Shown: positions 34,303-49,576 of the stretch, piece after piece | How the letters are laid out: each line of letters opens with the position of its first letter | How positions within the stretch are numbered: the stretch's first letter is position 1 | NCBI RefSeq assembly: GCF_028858725.1 | Contig: NC_084763.1 | Span: 50,104,152-50,168,151, forward strand | Origin: Colius striatus | Lineage: Eukaryota; Chordata; Aves; Coliiformes; Coliidae | Direction: 5' to 3' | DNA: 64,000 bases | Position numbers and translations under genes: made by a program | Notes under the pieces: model-generated | Seen by the model: the letters and a program-made list of their open reading frames with translations, nothing else | What the model was told of the DNA's origin: nothing | Database searches by the model: none

Positions 34303-37300
34303 CATTTGCTGAAGAAGTTCTACCTGCAGTATGGAAGTTAAGTGCTGTTGTTGACTGCTAAGGAGGCTGATTTGCTCTTTGAATGGAGCTATGGGGCTGA
34401 TTTTTAAAATGATGCTTCCAGGCTGTTTTTGTTAGTGCTAAGACAAGCCTAAAGAAGGAGAAAACTCTTAAGCATTCTATTACAATAAGGAAGGACTAGA
34501 GGAGGACTAAAGTACTGCATGGGCCCAGGTGGGAGAAGGGCTTTGAAATTTCACAATGGCTGTTGGTGGTGCTTTCATGAGCCATATGCCCCCCAGTGGA
34601 GTGCACATGAAGACCTTCCCCTGTTGTACAGCATCTTTTCTGTCCTTATAGTTCCTTCTCCTGTGTGTTGCCCTTTGGTGCTCATCCATCCCTTAAGACC
34701 ACATGGATTAGTTTAGGCAAATTTCTGCCTCACTTTCCAGGTACAGTACAGAGCTACGGGGCCACAGCCTTGGCTAATAAATATCTTGGCTTAATGTGGT
34801 TGGTTTTTTGAAGGGTTGCACCAAGTGTATTTTAATCTTACCAGTAAAAATGTAAAAGTGTAATTTATATCATCCACTGTGTTGCAGTCAGAGGAAGGTA
34901 CATGGACTGCCTGGTTCATGGCAATAAAATGCTATCAATCAGGGAGAAATCAGAACTTGCTATGATCCCTGTGGGACGTGGAAGGCTCCTCTTGTGAAGC
35001 TTGTTCTGTATTTCTTGGGGGATGTAGGCAAAGGATGTCCCTATAGCTCTGAAAAAAATGAAATTTTACATCCCAAGCTCCAGAGGGTTTCCACCCATCA
35101 CAGCAGCCCATCATGTTGTCCCAGGGCCTTTCTCAGTGGTTATTGTGCCAGGGACCACTCTGTGGGCCTCGTCGCTTTTGGGATGGACATGTATTGATGA
35201 AAAGTACTGGAGGCTTTTGCACTAAAGCTAATATAGGTTTAGAGGTTAAACTTTGTTCCCCTTGGCTTCCCCAGCAGGCAGCTTCAGGTAGCCCTTGCAT
35301 TTGCAGACTCTCAAGTTTGTAGCCTTTGCCTGGCACATTTCATGTGATTTTTTTTTGTTGTTCCTGTGGTGCAGTCACAAGGGTTTCAGGAGGCTGAATG
35401 CTCTGGTCGGGGTAGGAAAACTCTGGTGTGTGCAGGTTGTCAGGGGATGACTGTGGGGGAAGTGGGGGCCCTGTAGAGAAAGAGAATCTTATCAGGAGCA
35501 AGAATAGTGCACGCACAACAAAGAAGTTTCAAAATTAACTCTCTGTTAATCTAGCTTGGTTTTTTTTTCAACATACCAAATGCATTTGGTTGACATTATG
35601 GGCGTATTGTCTGCCAAGTTTTATTTTTAAGTGAAAAGTTACTCAAGAACAGATGCAGCAGCTCAGATATGTAAACTTCTGAATTTCTCTACTTTTATAC
35701 CATAACTTAAAAATGGACACAATGACTTTTTAAAAAAATGTAATACATTTGCTACTGCTTTAAGTTCTTCTTGCCAAGTTTCAAGCTGCACTCAAAAATA
35801 CGGTCTTTAATGAGAAGGCTGAGACAGACACACTGTAACTGTGTGAGCTCACAAGCTGGGCTGGAATAACTAAAAAACAGTGTATTTATCCTTAAAGTTC
35901 GTAACTGACATTCCTGGAACTCCTCTTGAGTTCATATTTAAGTCAGTACTTAGATACCTTTGATAATGTTTTGAAGTGCTATGGCCTTTGATGAGAACAC
36001 ATCGGCAGCTCTCGGGATATAGTTTTGTTCTTTTTGCACTTCTGAAGCAGCCAAGCAGCAGGCTGCTGACAGAAAGAAATTGGTTGTGTGCACAGACTGT
36101 ATTATTTGGCATACCTTTCCTATATTTGTGTGCACATTTAGGAAATGATAGGTAGGAATAGGCTTTTTTCAGCTACAAGATTACAGTCCCAGTAACGATT
36201 TTCTGATGATGTTGCCACGTGCAGGAATTGAGCCCTTCACGAACACAGCAGACATTTTCATTTATCATCCATTAATGAAATACATTTACAAATAGATTAA
36301 ATTATCAACAATTTTTTTAAATGTCTTTTTTTTGTGTAATTCAAACAACCAGAATGGGAAGTTCTCAGTGAAGTTGTGTAGCAGACCTGTATCTGTTCTT
36401 AAAAATAGCTGCAATCCATTTTAGTTAAGCAAAGTAACAGGGTATGGCCATCTGTACCACTGATACCTTCCTGAAAGCAGATAGTGTGTCTCAAAGTGAG
36501 ATATCACCGCTTATAAGGAGCTCTTTGCTGCAATTTTTTGTCAAGCAAAACAAATAATTTTTATGAGGGGCTGCAGCAGGATTGTGAAGTCGCTACTAGA
36601 TGTTTTAATTTATAAAGACATTTTGTACAGTAGTTCAAAAAGCACAGGGTGAAAACTGATGGACGTTTTACTTTTGAGAAACATTTGGCAAGGTTGCTGT
36701 GCACCTAACAGAAAGCAGTCATGGGTGTGGAAACCAGTTCTTTATTGTGCTTCCCTGAAAGAGCAACTTTTCATAGCAGATCATGAGTAGAAAGCTTAGT
36801 CTGTGTGTCTGGTTGATGTTACGTGCTGAACCCCAATTTCAGGTACATCAGTGTGTCTGCAGCGACTTCACTCTCCCTGTGCCTGCGGTCAGCGTGGCCA
36901 TGAGTGTCTCAACAGCCCACACTAAATCAACAAGGTATGAGTGGCAATGTCGAGTGACAAAACCAAGAAATTGCAATTTAAAGTTTATAAGGAAAATGGT
37001 TTGTACCGTTTCCCATTTCAGTCATTAACATCCTTATAAACACGGGACCATATGCTGCTCTAGCCTCATGCAACTGGGAAATCCCATGTAAAGATCAAGG
37101 ACAGACTATATAACCCATTGGCAGGCTGGCAGCCCAGCTTTATACCTCTGCATGGTTACAGCGAGCTCATGGGAAGTGACTTTAGTGCTGAGTGCCTCGT
37201 TCAGACCTGGCCAGGTCTGCTTAGCCCGTGGCCCAGGGAGCTGCCACGGGGGGAGTGCAGCAGCTGGGAAAGACTGCGGCCGTACACGGATGTGTCACAT

Positions 37301-40300
37301 ATGCAAGTGTTTCTGCTGTAAGCTGATACACTTATGTATGTAACGTGACATACGCCAACGTGTTCACTTAAGGCAGAAAATTTCGGTTCAGATTAATCCT
37401 AGCGCTGGCATAATGGATAAATATATATAATTGGTCAAATATGTGTCTTAAAGTGACCACTGAAAGGCTTGGTTCAGTGTTTTTGTTTAGTTAAAAATCC
37501 ATGTTGGGGAACAAGCTTTCATTAACTCCGTGGCATGCTGTCGTTCACAGCAGGCTCGCTGTGTGACAGGAATAACTAAATCCAGACTACGTGTATTTGT
37601 TGTGCAAACTCACGTAGAAGCAGCACTCCGACTGCAACAAGCGCTCCTGAAACCTGTAAGGAAAACATCTAATAATGTTTATAGAGACTGGATGTAAATC
37701 TAAAGTGGCACAACGTCAGCCTTTGGTTTACAGATCACTAAAATGCTGACATTGTAATCACGCTGCTGTGCTCTGCAGGTACCCCATCATCAGTCACCTG
37801 CGGGAACAAAGTGTTCTGCATCCTTAGAGCACAAGGAAATGGAAACTCTGAACTTTCTGGGGTATCACTGCCTAGTGAAGGAAAGTAAAAATTAAAATGA
37901 GAGACAGATCGATGAAATGGCAGGACAGGGAGTTTTCTAGCTTTTTTCCTGTAGACAGATTTTCATTGATGTTATTTTGTATGTTACCTAGCACAGTAGA
38001 AAAGCCAGAACAAATACAAACAGTGAGGAAAGACTTTGCAGGCTGAGAATGGAGGGTGGCTTTAAAAAAAGTTCTTGAATGACTGGTTGATTTTTTTAAG
38101 ATGTTTGATCTCTATTTTTAGATGTTTATACTCAGGAGTGTGCTCTGTTTCTGATGTTTTCATTACTACTGCCTTTTCTCTTGCCTCTCACCTTCCTTTC
38201 TTTCTTTTGTTCATGTTCGGATCCTGCAAAGTTTGTGATTTATAAAGCATGATTCTGGGTTGTTTATTGCTACAGGATCAGGCCCACGTTCACACAGAGC
38301 ATTTAAATGTAAGGCTATAGCCACGCACACAAGTACTGTAGAGAGACACGCACAAGCTGCAGCACGCTGCTGTGATTTTGTGTGGTCCTTGCCAACTTTT
38401 CCTCACAATTTAACGTTTTTAGAAATTAACATGTAATTTTAAAATGAGCTATAAAATTTAAAAGCATAACGTGAACACAATGGAACCTGTTTTCAGAATC
38501 AACTCAAGGGACCCACAAAAACAGCTAGTACCAGTGACTTTTGTTGAGTTTGACCTAAACAGGGCTGGAGACCTTGGGGATACTTTAAAATAAATGGTAA
38601 CCTGGGAGAGCTGAAGGAGGTCCTCGTTGCAGATCTTAATGTCATCCAGAAGTGAAATGGAAAAGGGGAATATCAAGTAAAGTACTAAATGCACACGGCA
38701 GCATAACTGCAATTTGAAGGTTACAGAGTTAAGATCAGATTTCTGCAGGAATTTTATTATTACATGACCCGATTCGTCAACATTGAATTGGCATGGAACT
38801 GAGAATTGAGGAGAGGATTGCGTTTAATTTGCCGTTCTAGGGGTTTTTTTTTCTGAAGAAAGATTAAAAGGAAACGGCTTTACTGCAGGGACAGTGTCAG
38901 GTTTAATATACCAGATGTGGTAGCCCAAACTTGAAAATTTTAAAGATCCTGCCTGCTCTCTACTCCTTAAATTGATTACTCACTTTTTGCATCTCTTTCG
39001 ATTCGCACAGCAAAAATCAAATCAGGTGGGTTTTAATTCCCTTTAGTTTCTCAGTATTTGAGCTGCAAGGGGAATGGGTCAGGATTATTTCCACATGACC
39101 CTGGAAAAAAGTGCTTCATCAAAACGGAATGTTTTGTGCAAAGGTAGCAGTTTCAACCTCTCTCAGGTTGGGAAAAGGAGGAAGAGAGCGCTGAACATCG
39201 ACAGAGCTGTAGGCAGAGCACTCTCCCAAAAGCCCGGGCACCCAGGGGAGGTTGTTGTCTGGAGACAGCCCCATAGGGAGGGGAAGTGGCACTCAGGCAG
39301 CATCAGCTTTTCTGAGCCATTTCTCTCCACTCCCTGCTTTTAATGGTTTTGTGGGAAAAGAGAGTACTTGTTTTCTCACGGGTGCTGGGAGCAAACACTG
39401 TGCATCTTTGTTTTATCATTTTGTTTTCAGATGCAAATGTCAATGAATGTTTTGGGCTTTTCTTTTTAACCCAAAATCAGAAAGATTTGGGAGATTGGGC
39501 TATGCACAGATCAGATGTGCATCGAATAGCAGCATGTTCGTGGATACAATTTGGATAAAATTACTGTGGAGACCTCATGGAGCAGAGGAGATGTGTGTAG
39601 ACCGCTGCTGATTTTGCTTCTGTTGATGCCATGGCAAACTTTCCAAGTACTTCAGTAAAAACTGTCTCAAGCCAGCTGTTTGGCTGTACAGGATTTGCTT
39701 TAAGTCAGCGTGCCTCAGGGCAGCACATCTCAGGACTCCTGACAGCTTTATCATTGCAGAGAATGAGATGTTCTTGCGTGAATGATTCAAAATGGAAAAG
39801 ATGACATCTGATTTAAAAAAAAAATCAGACCAAAAAATCACAGAGGCCAGAAAAATCAGGGGATCAACCATATTTTGCTGGCCACAGGTTGCTGCTGCCC
39901 GTGCTGGTACAGCAGCCCACCTCTGTTTCTTTGAGACCATTAAAATTTCAATGCAAATATTCACAGCAGCAGCCAAAAAAGCAGCAGAGCCCAAGACCTC
40001 TCTCAGACACAGAAGGAAAAATGTGTGGTGCTGTCACCAGTCGCTAACAACTGTATATTTTAATACTTCTTTTCAGAGTTAGCCAATGCTCCAGGCCTCA
40101 GTGAAGGCTGTTCCTGGCAAGCCTCGGGCCTCATTCAGCATACAGTGAAGGTGTATGCTTAAAGAGAAAGAAATATTTATCCCCATTTCCCCATTGTTCA
40201 AAACGTCTTTCGAATTATGCTTGGTCTTAAAAGCTGAGGCCAGCCTAAATGTGAATGTTTCAGGAACTTATGTGCATGGAAAAGCACATGATGGTAAATC

Positions 40301-42832
40301 AGTCTGTTTTCCAGGTTTAGCTGTAGACTGCATGGCTGCTAGTGTACATAATAGGGAAATTAGTAAGAAAATTAGCAGTTGACTTAAGGGGTATTTAAAG
40401 AGTGTGTGAAACTACAGTTTGGGAAAATTGATTTAGTGAAATGGATTTGATTCCTTCATCCCTTCCACTGCCTGAGCTGGATTTTCTCCAGTAGCCAAAT
40501 GTCTGTGTAGATCTCTAAGAGAAGAAATGTCATGCTTCTGTGCTGCCTTGCAGTGCATCAGCTGGTGTGGCTTTCCCACAGATTCGGAAGATCCTCAGCC
40601 TTGCAGATGCTGGCTGGCTGCAGCCACCACCACTGCGAGTAGTTGCATGTGTTGCAAACCGAAGCAGTTCACAAATGAGGAGGGCAAAGGCGAGTTCGGG
40701 GGGAGATGAGGAGATGAGTTAACAGGGAAACGCACTAGCTCAAGTAGAGCAGCAGAAAGCTGTGGGTGCTTCAGCCCTAGTGCAGCAGCTGGGTGTGAAG
40801 GAGGGTATATCTGCTCTCTTCTCTGCCTGGAAAACCCAGAGCAAAACGTGATTATCAGCATTTTGTGCCAAAGAGGAAATGTAGACCAGTGAACATGGAA
40901 AATATGGCATGACTTTAAACATGAAAGCAATGAAAAGAGGATCAAAAGACAAGAGTGTTAGCAAAGGCAGAGATGGGCACTGTCATTCTGTCAGGAGCAG
41001 CTTTGAAATCACACACTTTATGTATCTCTTGATTGGAAAGTGCTTTTGAGTGCAAAGCCATATACCCCCAGTGCTGGGTTGTGAGCAAGACTTCTGTGAG
41101 CTCCAGTGCTGAGATGTGCTCATTCTGCTCCGCAGGGCTCACCCTCTCCAAGGGCTCTGCCTCTGCATACAAGCTCGGCGCCTGGACCGAGACATCTACT
41201 CGTGGCACATGCATGGATAAGAGACGTTGCAGGGACAAAAACCTTCCTTTTTGTCCAATGAATTACTTTAACTTATGAAATCTGTCATCTCCTTTATGAG
41301 TAACAACTCTCTGTGGTGACACTAACACATTAATCTATGTGCAGTGCAGCAAAGTGTGACAAACGGGGGATGGGGTGCAGGAAAGTCAGGCGCAGGTGGG
41401 ACACAGTGGTAGCAGGAGGGGGACGAGAACTGGACTTTTCACATTCTAGGGCAGTAAATTTGCAGGAATGGTGAGCCCATAAAAGTTTCACTTCTTTCTG
41501 GAAAAACATCTGAATTGAAACTTTATACCTGGCGTGGGGCTTCTGCATATCCCAGCCTTCTTCCACAGCTGGGGAGAAATCTGCCACTTTGGGTACCATC
41601 CTGGTAGATTCTGCCTGTAGTGCAGACTGTCCCCTGCACAGTGTTACTGTGCTGCTGTTCATGTTGGTGTAGTTAAAGCTGTATCTGTGTTTCCATTAGA
41701 ACCCTTTTAATCTGCGAATTTATGACCCAGCTGTAAAAATTCAATCCAGACTAAAACTTGGCATGGGCAGTGTTCATTCTCCCATCTGTGGAAAGGATTT
41801 AAGCAGGTACATCCCAGTAATAACCATCTGAGTTGGGCTTGTAAATTTGGAGCATGATGACTGCTGATCTCAATAGTCCTGGAGTTTGAAATATTTTATG
41901 CCTGGGGTGAGACTAGTGAGAAGCAACTTGTTTTTATTCAGTCATTTACAGCTGTAAATAAAACATTTTGGGGTTTTTTTGCGTTTGTTTATACACAGAA
42001 GCATATGCATTTTCCTTACTATGGCAATATTTTGATGTGGGTGGCAAATGATTGAAACTCTATGGTATCTTTCTCTAAAGCAGGGTTTCATCACTCCTAG
42101 GTAGCATAAGAAATTGTATTCACGCCAGTGAGAACAGTAGAATTTATCTATTGATTTTTTAATAGAAAAAAAAAAAAAGGAGGAAAATAAAAAGACCAGA
42201 TTGGTTTTTTTTAGTTAGATTTTTTAGTTAATTCTTCTTAAAATAGCTTCAAAACTGACTCAGTCCTTGACTGCAAAGTAAGTCTGACACGGCTTCACTT
42301 CCTCCCATTTTAATTTTCTTTAATTTTCTTTTCTAAGCTATGCACTGAACATGCCTGACCAGATAGAGTAGTAATCTTATCTGATCCAGCAAATCCTATT
42401 TCCCTTTGCAGGTTTGTGGTTGTTGAAAGTCATTCTGTAACTTAAAAAAACTCTTTTATGTGTTTAACTGAATTTTTTTAGGTCATTTGTCCATAATGTG
42501 AATACCAGAATCATAACGATGAAAGCAGTTTAGCAATAGCAGACTTCTGATCTTCCATGTATATTCACAGAGAAGTTTTCAGGAGGTTTTTGGCAGAATT
42601 TGAGAAATGAATTGAAGAGGAAACCTGGAATCTCTACGTGGACTATCATTAGGCTGTGTAGGAGTTTATACCTGGTACCCTGGAAAACTCCTTGGTTATA
42701 TTTGGAAAATGTGAAGAACCTATGGGTATTGTTTGTGTATGAGCTTTTTGCCATCCTGATGGAGGAAAGGGAATGCTCATAAAAACACCTGTTCTGGAAA
42801 AACATCCCTTCATCTAATTGAGGGAAATTATC

Positions 42833-43369
42833 CTCCCCCTCCCTCTACTCTGCCCTGGTGAGGTCACATTTAAAGTTCTGTGTCCAGTTCTGGGTTCTCC
42901 AGCTCAAGAGAGACTGGGAACTTCTGGACAGAGTCCAGCAGAGGACCACCAAGATGATAAGGGGACTGGAGCATCTCTCCCTTGAGGAAAGGATGTGGGA
43001 ACTGGGGCTGTTTAAACTGGAGAAGACTTCAGAGGGGGACCTTATAAATCCCTACAGGGCCAGTGTTCAGAGGATGGGGTGAGTCTTTTTTTTTTTAGTG
43101 CTCCATGACAGCACAAGGGTTAATGAGCACACACTGTTACACAGGAGGTTCCATTTGGACAGGAGGAAAAACTTCTTTCCTGTAGAGGAACCCTGGCACA
43201 GGCTGCACAGGGAGGTTGTGGAGTCTCCTATGGAGATTTTCAAAACCTACCTGGACACGTTCCTGTGCGACCTGATGTAGGTGAACCTGATTTAGCAAGG
43301 AGTTGGATGAGTGAGACTAGATGGTCTCTTGGGTTCCCTTCCAACACTTACTATTCTGTGGTTCTATGG
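42833..43369 (+). mobile_element. CR1 LINE 3' region in MKX intron
   Basis: About 540 bp of CR1 on the + strand. Landmarks are CTGCCCTGGTGAGGTCACAT (42849), TCCAGTTCTGGGTTCTCCAG near 42883, GTCCAGCAGAGGACC near 42933, GGACTGGAGCATCTCTCCCT near 42963, AGGAGGAAAAACTTCTTTCC near 43159, TTGTGGAGTCTCC near 43216, TTCCCTTCCAACA near 43334, and ATTCTGTGGTTCTATGG at the end. A short T-run at 43087-43098 interrupts it. There is no intact reading frame; open frames at 42858 and 43098 are remnants of the 3' region. Confidence 0.87.
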
Positions 43370-46300
43370 TCTGTTAACTTAAATTTCTAATTTGTAATTA
43401 TCCAGAAACAGAGAAGCAGAGTTGGATTCTGTTTTATTTAATCCACTTTGCTCCAAACTTTGAAAAATAGGTGATGAGACACAAGGAGAAGAGGTAGAAA
43501 TTATCAGTGATTATTAAAGTCCATTTGAGGTCTTTTATTCTTTGTGACGTTAAATTTGGATCAGATAGCCACCTTAGTTCTGTTAAAAGAAATATGTCCT
43601 GACAGTTAAAGCACATAAAAGGCTTGTATAATACAAAGGAGTTTTATGTGAGGTACAAGAAAAGGAGCAGGAGTTTAAAGCAGGAAACTAAGCTGGAGAA
43701 GTGAACTGCATTGTAGAAAATTTGGAAAAAGTAAAAACAATTCAAACAGAAAGAGATCAGATAAACAGCTAGAGCTGGAACAGCTGAAAAGAAACACACA
43801 AAAATAGGTAAAGTGAAATTCCAACGAGCCGTGAAATGTGTTTTCCTTCATTTTTCACAGTGGCCTTGAAACCTGATGTTGGAGACTCTATCTCTGTTCT
43901 TTCACTGATGGCCAGAAGTTGAGGTTATGATGACCAGATCATTTGGTATGGCACTGACATTTCAAGTTAACAGGGATTGCCAAGACTCTCAGTTATGACA
44001 CTAAAATATACTGCTACTTCTAGGGCCAATTTTCAGTCCCTCCCTCCATGCCTCCACATTGATTTAGGCAACAGATGCATGAAGAGCAAAGCAACATTCA
44101 AAATAATCCCTTAGCTGAAGCTGGAGGAAGCCTGGCTAGTGGGCTGTAGCCAAAATTCCTTAAATGTTACAATGTTTTACATTTCTAAATGTAAAAACTT
44201 TCTTTCCAATGTGAGGTACCAGCCAAATGTCTTGGTTATGGTATCTCAGAGTGAGAACTGGCATATGGCCTTGTGGTCATTTGTGGGTATTGACAGATTT
44301 ACACCGTCCGAGATCGAGTTAAATGTTGTCGGTTTCTCCATCTCCCTTTTACTATTTTTTCTCTCGGTTACTGTTTGTCAACTTAAATCCAGTTTGCTGG
44401 AAAAATGAAAGCTCTTCACGACCTGGCTCTTCAGGAGCATATTGCCTCAAATTCTTTCTGCTAGCCAAGATATTTTGTAATGCATTGCAAAACAGCAGCA
44501 AGACTGCTATCCTTGCACTAGATGTACTTTGTGGGCTAGACGCTGTGGGCAGTTTTAATGAGATCTTGGTGTGCTGGAGAATTTGTCTCTGCCGTTGACT
44601 TCAGGGAGACTTTCATCCCAGGTCCTTACTCTTCTCATTGTGCTTCCCACCCCGAGGACTGGGATCTGGCTTTGTTCTGTTGCAGACTGAGCCCTGGGGA
44701 GCCTGGGACAGCAGTTGCTCGGGGAGCAGGTCCTGGAGCCGGTGTGCAAATTAAACTGTCTGCTTCCGACTGTGGCACCTTTGGATAGAAAGGGTACTTG
44801 ATTGTCTATTACCTGGACACACTAAAATCGTTTGTCCTACTCTTCTCTCTCTCATTAGCTGGTAGAGCTGTTGGGTTGCTAATTCAAATTGCTAATTCAA
44901 ATAGCAACTTCCACCAGAAGGCAGTGGTCTTTATTCCTTTATCGGGGAAAGCTCTGGGTGGCCGTGTCACTGTTTGTGCTGGCAGTGTAAGCAATGTGAG
45001 TAAGGGCACAGTGCAGCCCGTGAGACTAATGTCAGCACTGAGTGCTGAGTGAAGCCTGAAGCCTTCCTTGTCCTCAGTGTCAGAATTGCAGTTGTTACAG
45101 GCTTCCTAATTATTGAATCTCAGTCATCCTGGATGTTTAGAGACACTTTTTCAAGTGAGGAGAACCCAAAAGAGCTGTCCTGCCCTGGCACCACACACAG
45201 ACGCACGCATACACATACTCTTCCTCGGTGCTCTGTTACAATGCTGCTATCTGTAGAATTCAGGCCTGATGCCTTGCTGTTTTGCCATGCTTACTCCTTT
45301 AGCTCAGAGCTGTGCAGTAGTTCACCATGACAGTGAACTTTGTAAAGATGGTGGAAAAGAGGCTCCCAATTGAATTATTTTCAAATGATACTTCCCTTTC
45401 AAATCCCATACCTCCCTGAGGTGCTCACTCCAGCTTGCCCAGCAAAACTCAAAATTCTATTCATGGTGGTCAAGGAGGCAAGACAAGGCTGACCTGCAGG
45501 TATTGATCCCAGTGATCCTTCGTTTTATGCAAAGGGCATTTTTTTTTTCTGGCTAAACCAAAGAAATATTAAACATTTTAAATGAATGAATATGGCAAGT
45601 GTCTTTATAAACCTGTTTTCCTTTTAGTACTATCACCCAGTGTCTCAGCTGCTGTTTTCACTCCTTATCTAAAGAGACTGTGAGCCCTAATTTCTCCTGG
45701 CTACAAATTCACATAAACATTAATATGTGTTTGTTACATTTTCTGTGGAGAAAAGGTCATTAATGTTTCTCAGTCTTCTATATGTTGTTCAAATCACTTA
45801 CAGATCGACATCCCTGATTCTTGGCCCTCTTATTTTAAAGGGGATAATAATTACATCTGATGTCCATCTCAAAGCACCTTTAGCTTCCCCCAATAATTGA
45901 TGTTCAGGCACTTAGATATGTTTTAACACCAAGCCTTTGGCAGTGCTTTATGTCGGACAAAGCAAAAATACAAAGTTCCAAGATCTGATCTGGTTTCTGA
46001 GTGTTTTGGCCCCAATGCACGCTACATGGTTTGACACACAATGTTCATGTGTTTGCAAAGCTTTCCAAACTTCATTTGGTGAACACCAGCTGCTTTGAGC
46101 GGAATCTTTGCTCACAGATCAAAGACTGTGACCTTCAGAGAATGTAAGTGCTCATAGTTGGGTGCCGCTCTTCCTTCATTCCTTGCACAAAATAGGAAAA
46201 ATAAGGGCTGTTTTCAGTGCCACGATACTGCTGCACTTGCTGAGGTTTGAGGAACTCTGTCTGGGTGTTGTGGCTGCTCGGGGACACGCTTTCCCTGCCC

Positions 46301-49300
46301 AGAGCAGCAGCAACACCCAGCAAAATGTGAGCCCACCAAAACCCTCTCCTGCCTCACGGCAACATCCTCTTTCCATCCTGTCCCAACAGCCTCCAGGCAG
46401 CAGCTCCTCACTCCTCACAGTACCAAAAATCCTTTTAACAGTGAATGTGGGACATGGCTCTGCTGGGGCAAACACAGCAACAGCTGATGGCTCCTGCCCA
46501 CCCTTGTCCATGGAGATCTCAGCAGAAAGCCAGTCTGGGTGAGCTGAGCGAGAGGCAGCAGAGGAGGGTGGAGTGCGGTGGCTTGGGGGGCGCAGTGGGG
46601 AAAGGAGGCTGCAATGCAAGGGACATGTGTGCTGTGGGTTATCTGGTAACAGAGCTCACCTTCAGCCTTGGTAAGCTCTGCTCTGTTCGAGGATTTTTCT
46701 CCCTTGATCACTGCATGTCTTTGCAGCTGGATTATGGGTTTAGGAAAGTCAAACGCCCTGAGATCACAGATACATGGTAACTGTTTATAGAGGAGAGGAG
46801 GAGGGAGAAAATCAACAAATTCCTGTGATATATTGTATGTCATCTGTACGTGACACTTGGAGACCTTCAAATGTTTAAACTAAAGACCTAAATATAATTT
46901 AGTTAGTAAAAATATACCTTAGTTATAATAAAATGATAATAGTGGAACTTGGCAACAGAACAGCTAATAAATACTACACTTTTGAAATGTGCATGGGATC
47001 CAAGTACATACTCTTTTACTGTGCAGTTAAAGCATGTGGCAGGACATGCTAGACCAAGATTTTCTTTTTGTCTTTCCAGTGGAAAACTAAAGTTCTTTGT
47101 TTAAGTGAAGCCCTTTGGGAATTTTTTTGAAGTAAAACAAGAAGCTAAAGAATTCCATTCCCTTTTGCCAACTTTTTCCCTCCCTCAAGCCAAATTATCG
47201 ATTAATGGGACATTAAATATCAAATACTACCTAGTTATATTCATACCCTCTTTACTTATGCTTCTTCGATGCCTTCTCATTGGTGCTTCAAACACAGTTG
47301 AATTAAAAGATGAGATAGTTTATTGTAAAAATACTCCTTCTAAACCTTTTTGACCTTAGGAAAATAAAAGTTGATAACCTGAAAGTCATTCAATTTGCAT
47401 GCTTAACTCTGATTTCTGATTTTTTTAGAAGAAAAAAAACCCTACATATTCTTTTTAAGATTTTTCTTCTTCCTGAGCTTCATTCTTTGCCTTCCTCATT
47501 AGCTGTCTCCGTTTCGGTACCCTATCATTTTGCCAGCAGAGCAGCCAAGTGAATACTTGACCATATTTTTGTCTGGCTCTAGCAAAACCGTGATCTGACA
47601 ATAGAATACTTTTCTCTGGGTTTTCCTTCTTCCCCTGGGGAACCATACTTCAAGGGCAACCTGCTTGTCCAGCATTTGAACATGTGGAAAATCCACTGCT
47701 ATGCACTAATGATTTTCATATGGGCAATTGTTGCTGAAAGTCATCCCAAGAGCAGCAGCTTCTCCATTGTAGCACCTAACCACTGTGGGATCACATTGCT
47801 CGTAGCTGATCTGGAGTAAACCGTTTGCGTTTATGTACAGGGTGGTGACATCTGCTGCATCACACATATGTAGTAAGAAAATCTAGGGGAAAAGGAGGTA
47901 AAAGTTACAGTTGTGGTTCTCTTTTGGCCATTGCAACGTGCATCAAATTCTGACACTTATTGTAGCTTGAAAGTGTAAATATAGGAAAAAGTCGAGTTAT
48001 GCCAGAGATCTACAACAGCAAGACAGAAGCACCCGAAATGCTGTCCACAAATTAATCGCTTTCAATTTTTTGTTTTAAATATTTACAAGCAGACTTGTCA
48101 CATTCTGGGAGAGAGAAGAGCGAGTTCTAAGTTTTAAATAATTTCTGTTGCTGTTCTTCTCAGAATGTGCATTCTTTTTAAACAACTTTCACTTTTAATC
48201 TGTAATTAAAGCCAAAGTTTTCTTTTAATTTTAAAAGCTTGTCCTTGGACTAAAATACCATGGAACATTTTTAAACATTGATCCAAGCTGCTGTAGATAC
48301 ATTTTATTTTAACCACAGAGCCTGCAGTTGGATTCCTTGCTTTGCCAGATTGACTACAAACTGTAAGTGTGGCAGTAATGACTGTGGAGTCCTGGATGCT
48401 GCACTACCAGCGAGGAGGGTTGTTTTTCTGGAGTTGTTCCTCCCTTTGGGCCCTATTCATGAATGACTTAATCTCTGTGTATGATCAAATGTCATGCAAG
48501 TTACCGTGCACAGAAAAATCAAGGACTGTTTCTCTTCCCCGCGTTCCTTACATGGAATTGCTGTGCCTGCCCAGCAAGCAGTTGGAGAGCAGAAGTGAGC
48601 AGCAGCAAAAACACACACATAAACCACCAGAAGCAGTATAAAAAGAATGAGACAAAGAAAACAGAGAAAATGTTGAAAGATCGAGTGTGCAGGTTGGATT
48701 GAGCTGTGCACAGACAGCTTTGGTTTGCCCAGGCAGCACGAGCTGGATGGGGGAGCTGGGCTTTCGATCACGGGTTGTTAAAGGGGCAATACATTCGCCA
48801 TAAAAATCAAGAGTGTTCCCCAGTATTTTCTCTGGAGTGTTGGCCATAAAGATAATTTTTAGGTCATGTTTCTATTCGCTTGTTTCATCTTGGAAAGCAA
48901 ATATTTACTGTTTTGATGGGCAGATTTCAAGAAGTTCAGGAAATCAATGCTTCTCAGTCTTTTTATCCTCTTGACCGAATTGCTTGTGTGGTGTAATTCT
49001 GTCCTTTCCCAGGATGTGAAACCGCTTCATTTGAAGCCAAGACAGAGATTTTCATTAGCTGAGGTATTAATTACATGATGCATGCCATTACAGGGAACTT
49101 TTCTTGTGATGTTTTGGTATTTTCTTAGAGATCCAGCAGAACACTGGGGATGAAGTAGTGCATAACTGTCTGTATACAGACCTCTTCCCTCAGTGTTTTC
49201 AATTTCAACAAAGTTTTTGCTTGTGTTTAGGTGCCATTCTTGGTTAAGGCTGAAGAAAGGATTTACAGTATCCAAGTTGTTTTTCCCATCACCAAGACCA

Positions 49301-49576
49301 GGCACAAAATTCTATCTGTCTTTCCATGCCCTGGTGTGGGGACAGATTGCTATAGCAGGACTCCCACGCCAAACAGTGACTGGTGGCAAACGGGGAATAA
49401 CTTGACTCAGGCACTGAACTCCTCCAGCTGTCAATGGGAGCTACACTTGTTTGTCCAGGAAGGTGACTGGAATAGTCATTTAGCTCTTTCTGAGACACTT
49501 TCAATCCCTTTACTTCTGACAATGGACTTGTACCTTGTTTTTCAGGTAGGTTGTGGCTGGAGTATCATTTTAGCTC

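Noticed and set aside
48290..48330. AG/ATACA... as a possible next MKX exon (phase-1 acceptor)
   Set aside because: The translation (DTFYFNHRAC) does not match the expected DTLENG-like continuation, and the acceptor is poor.
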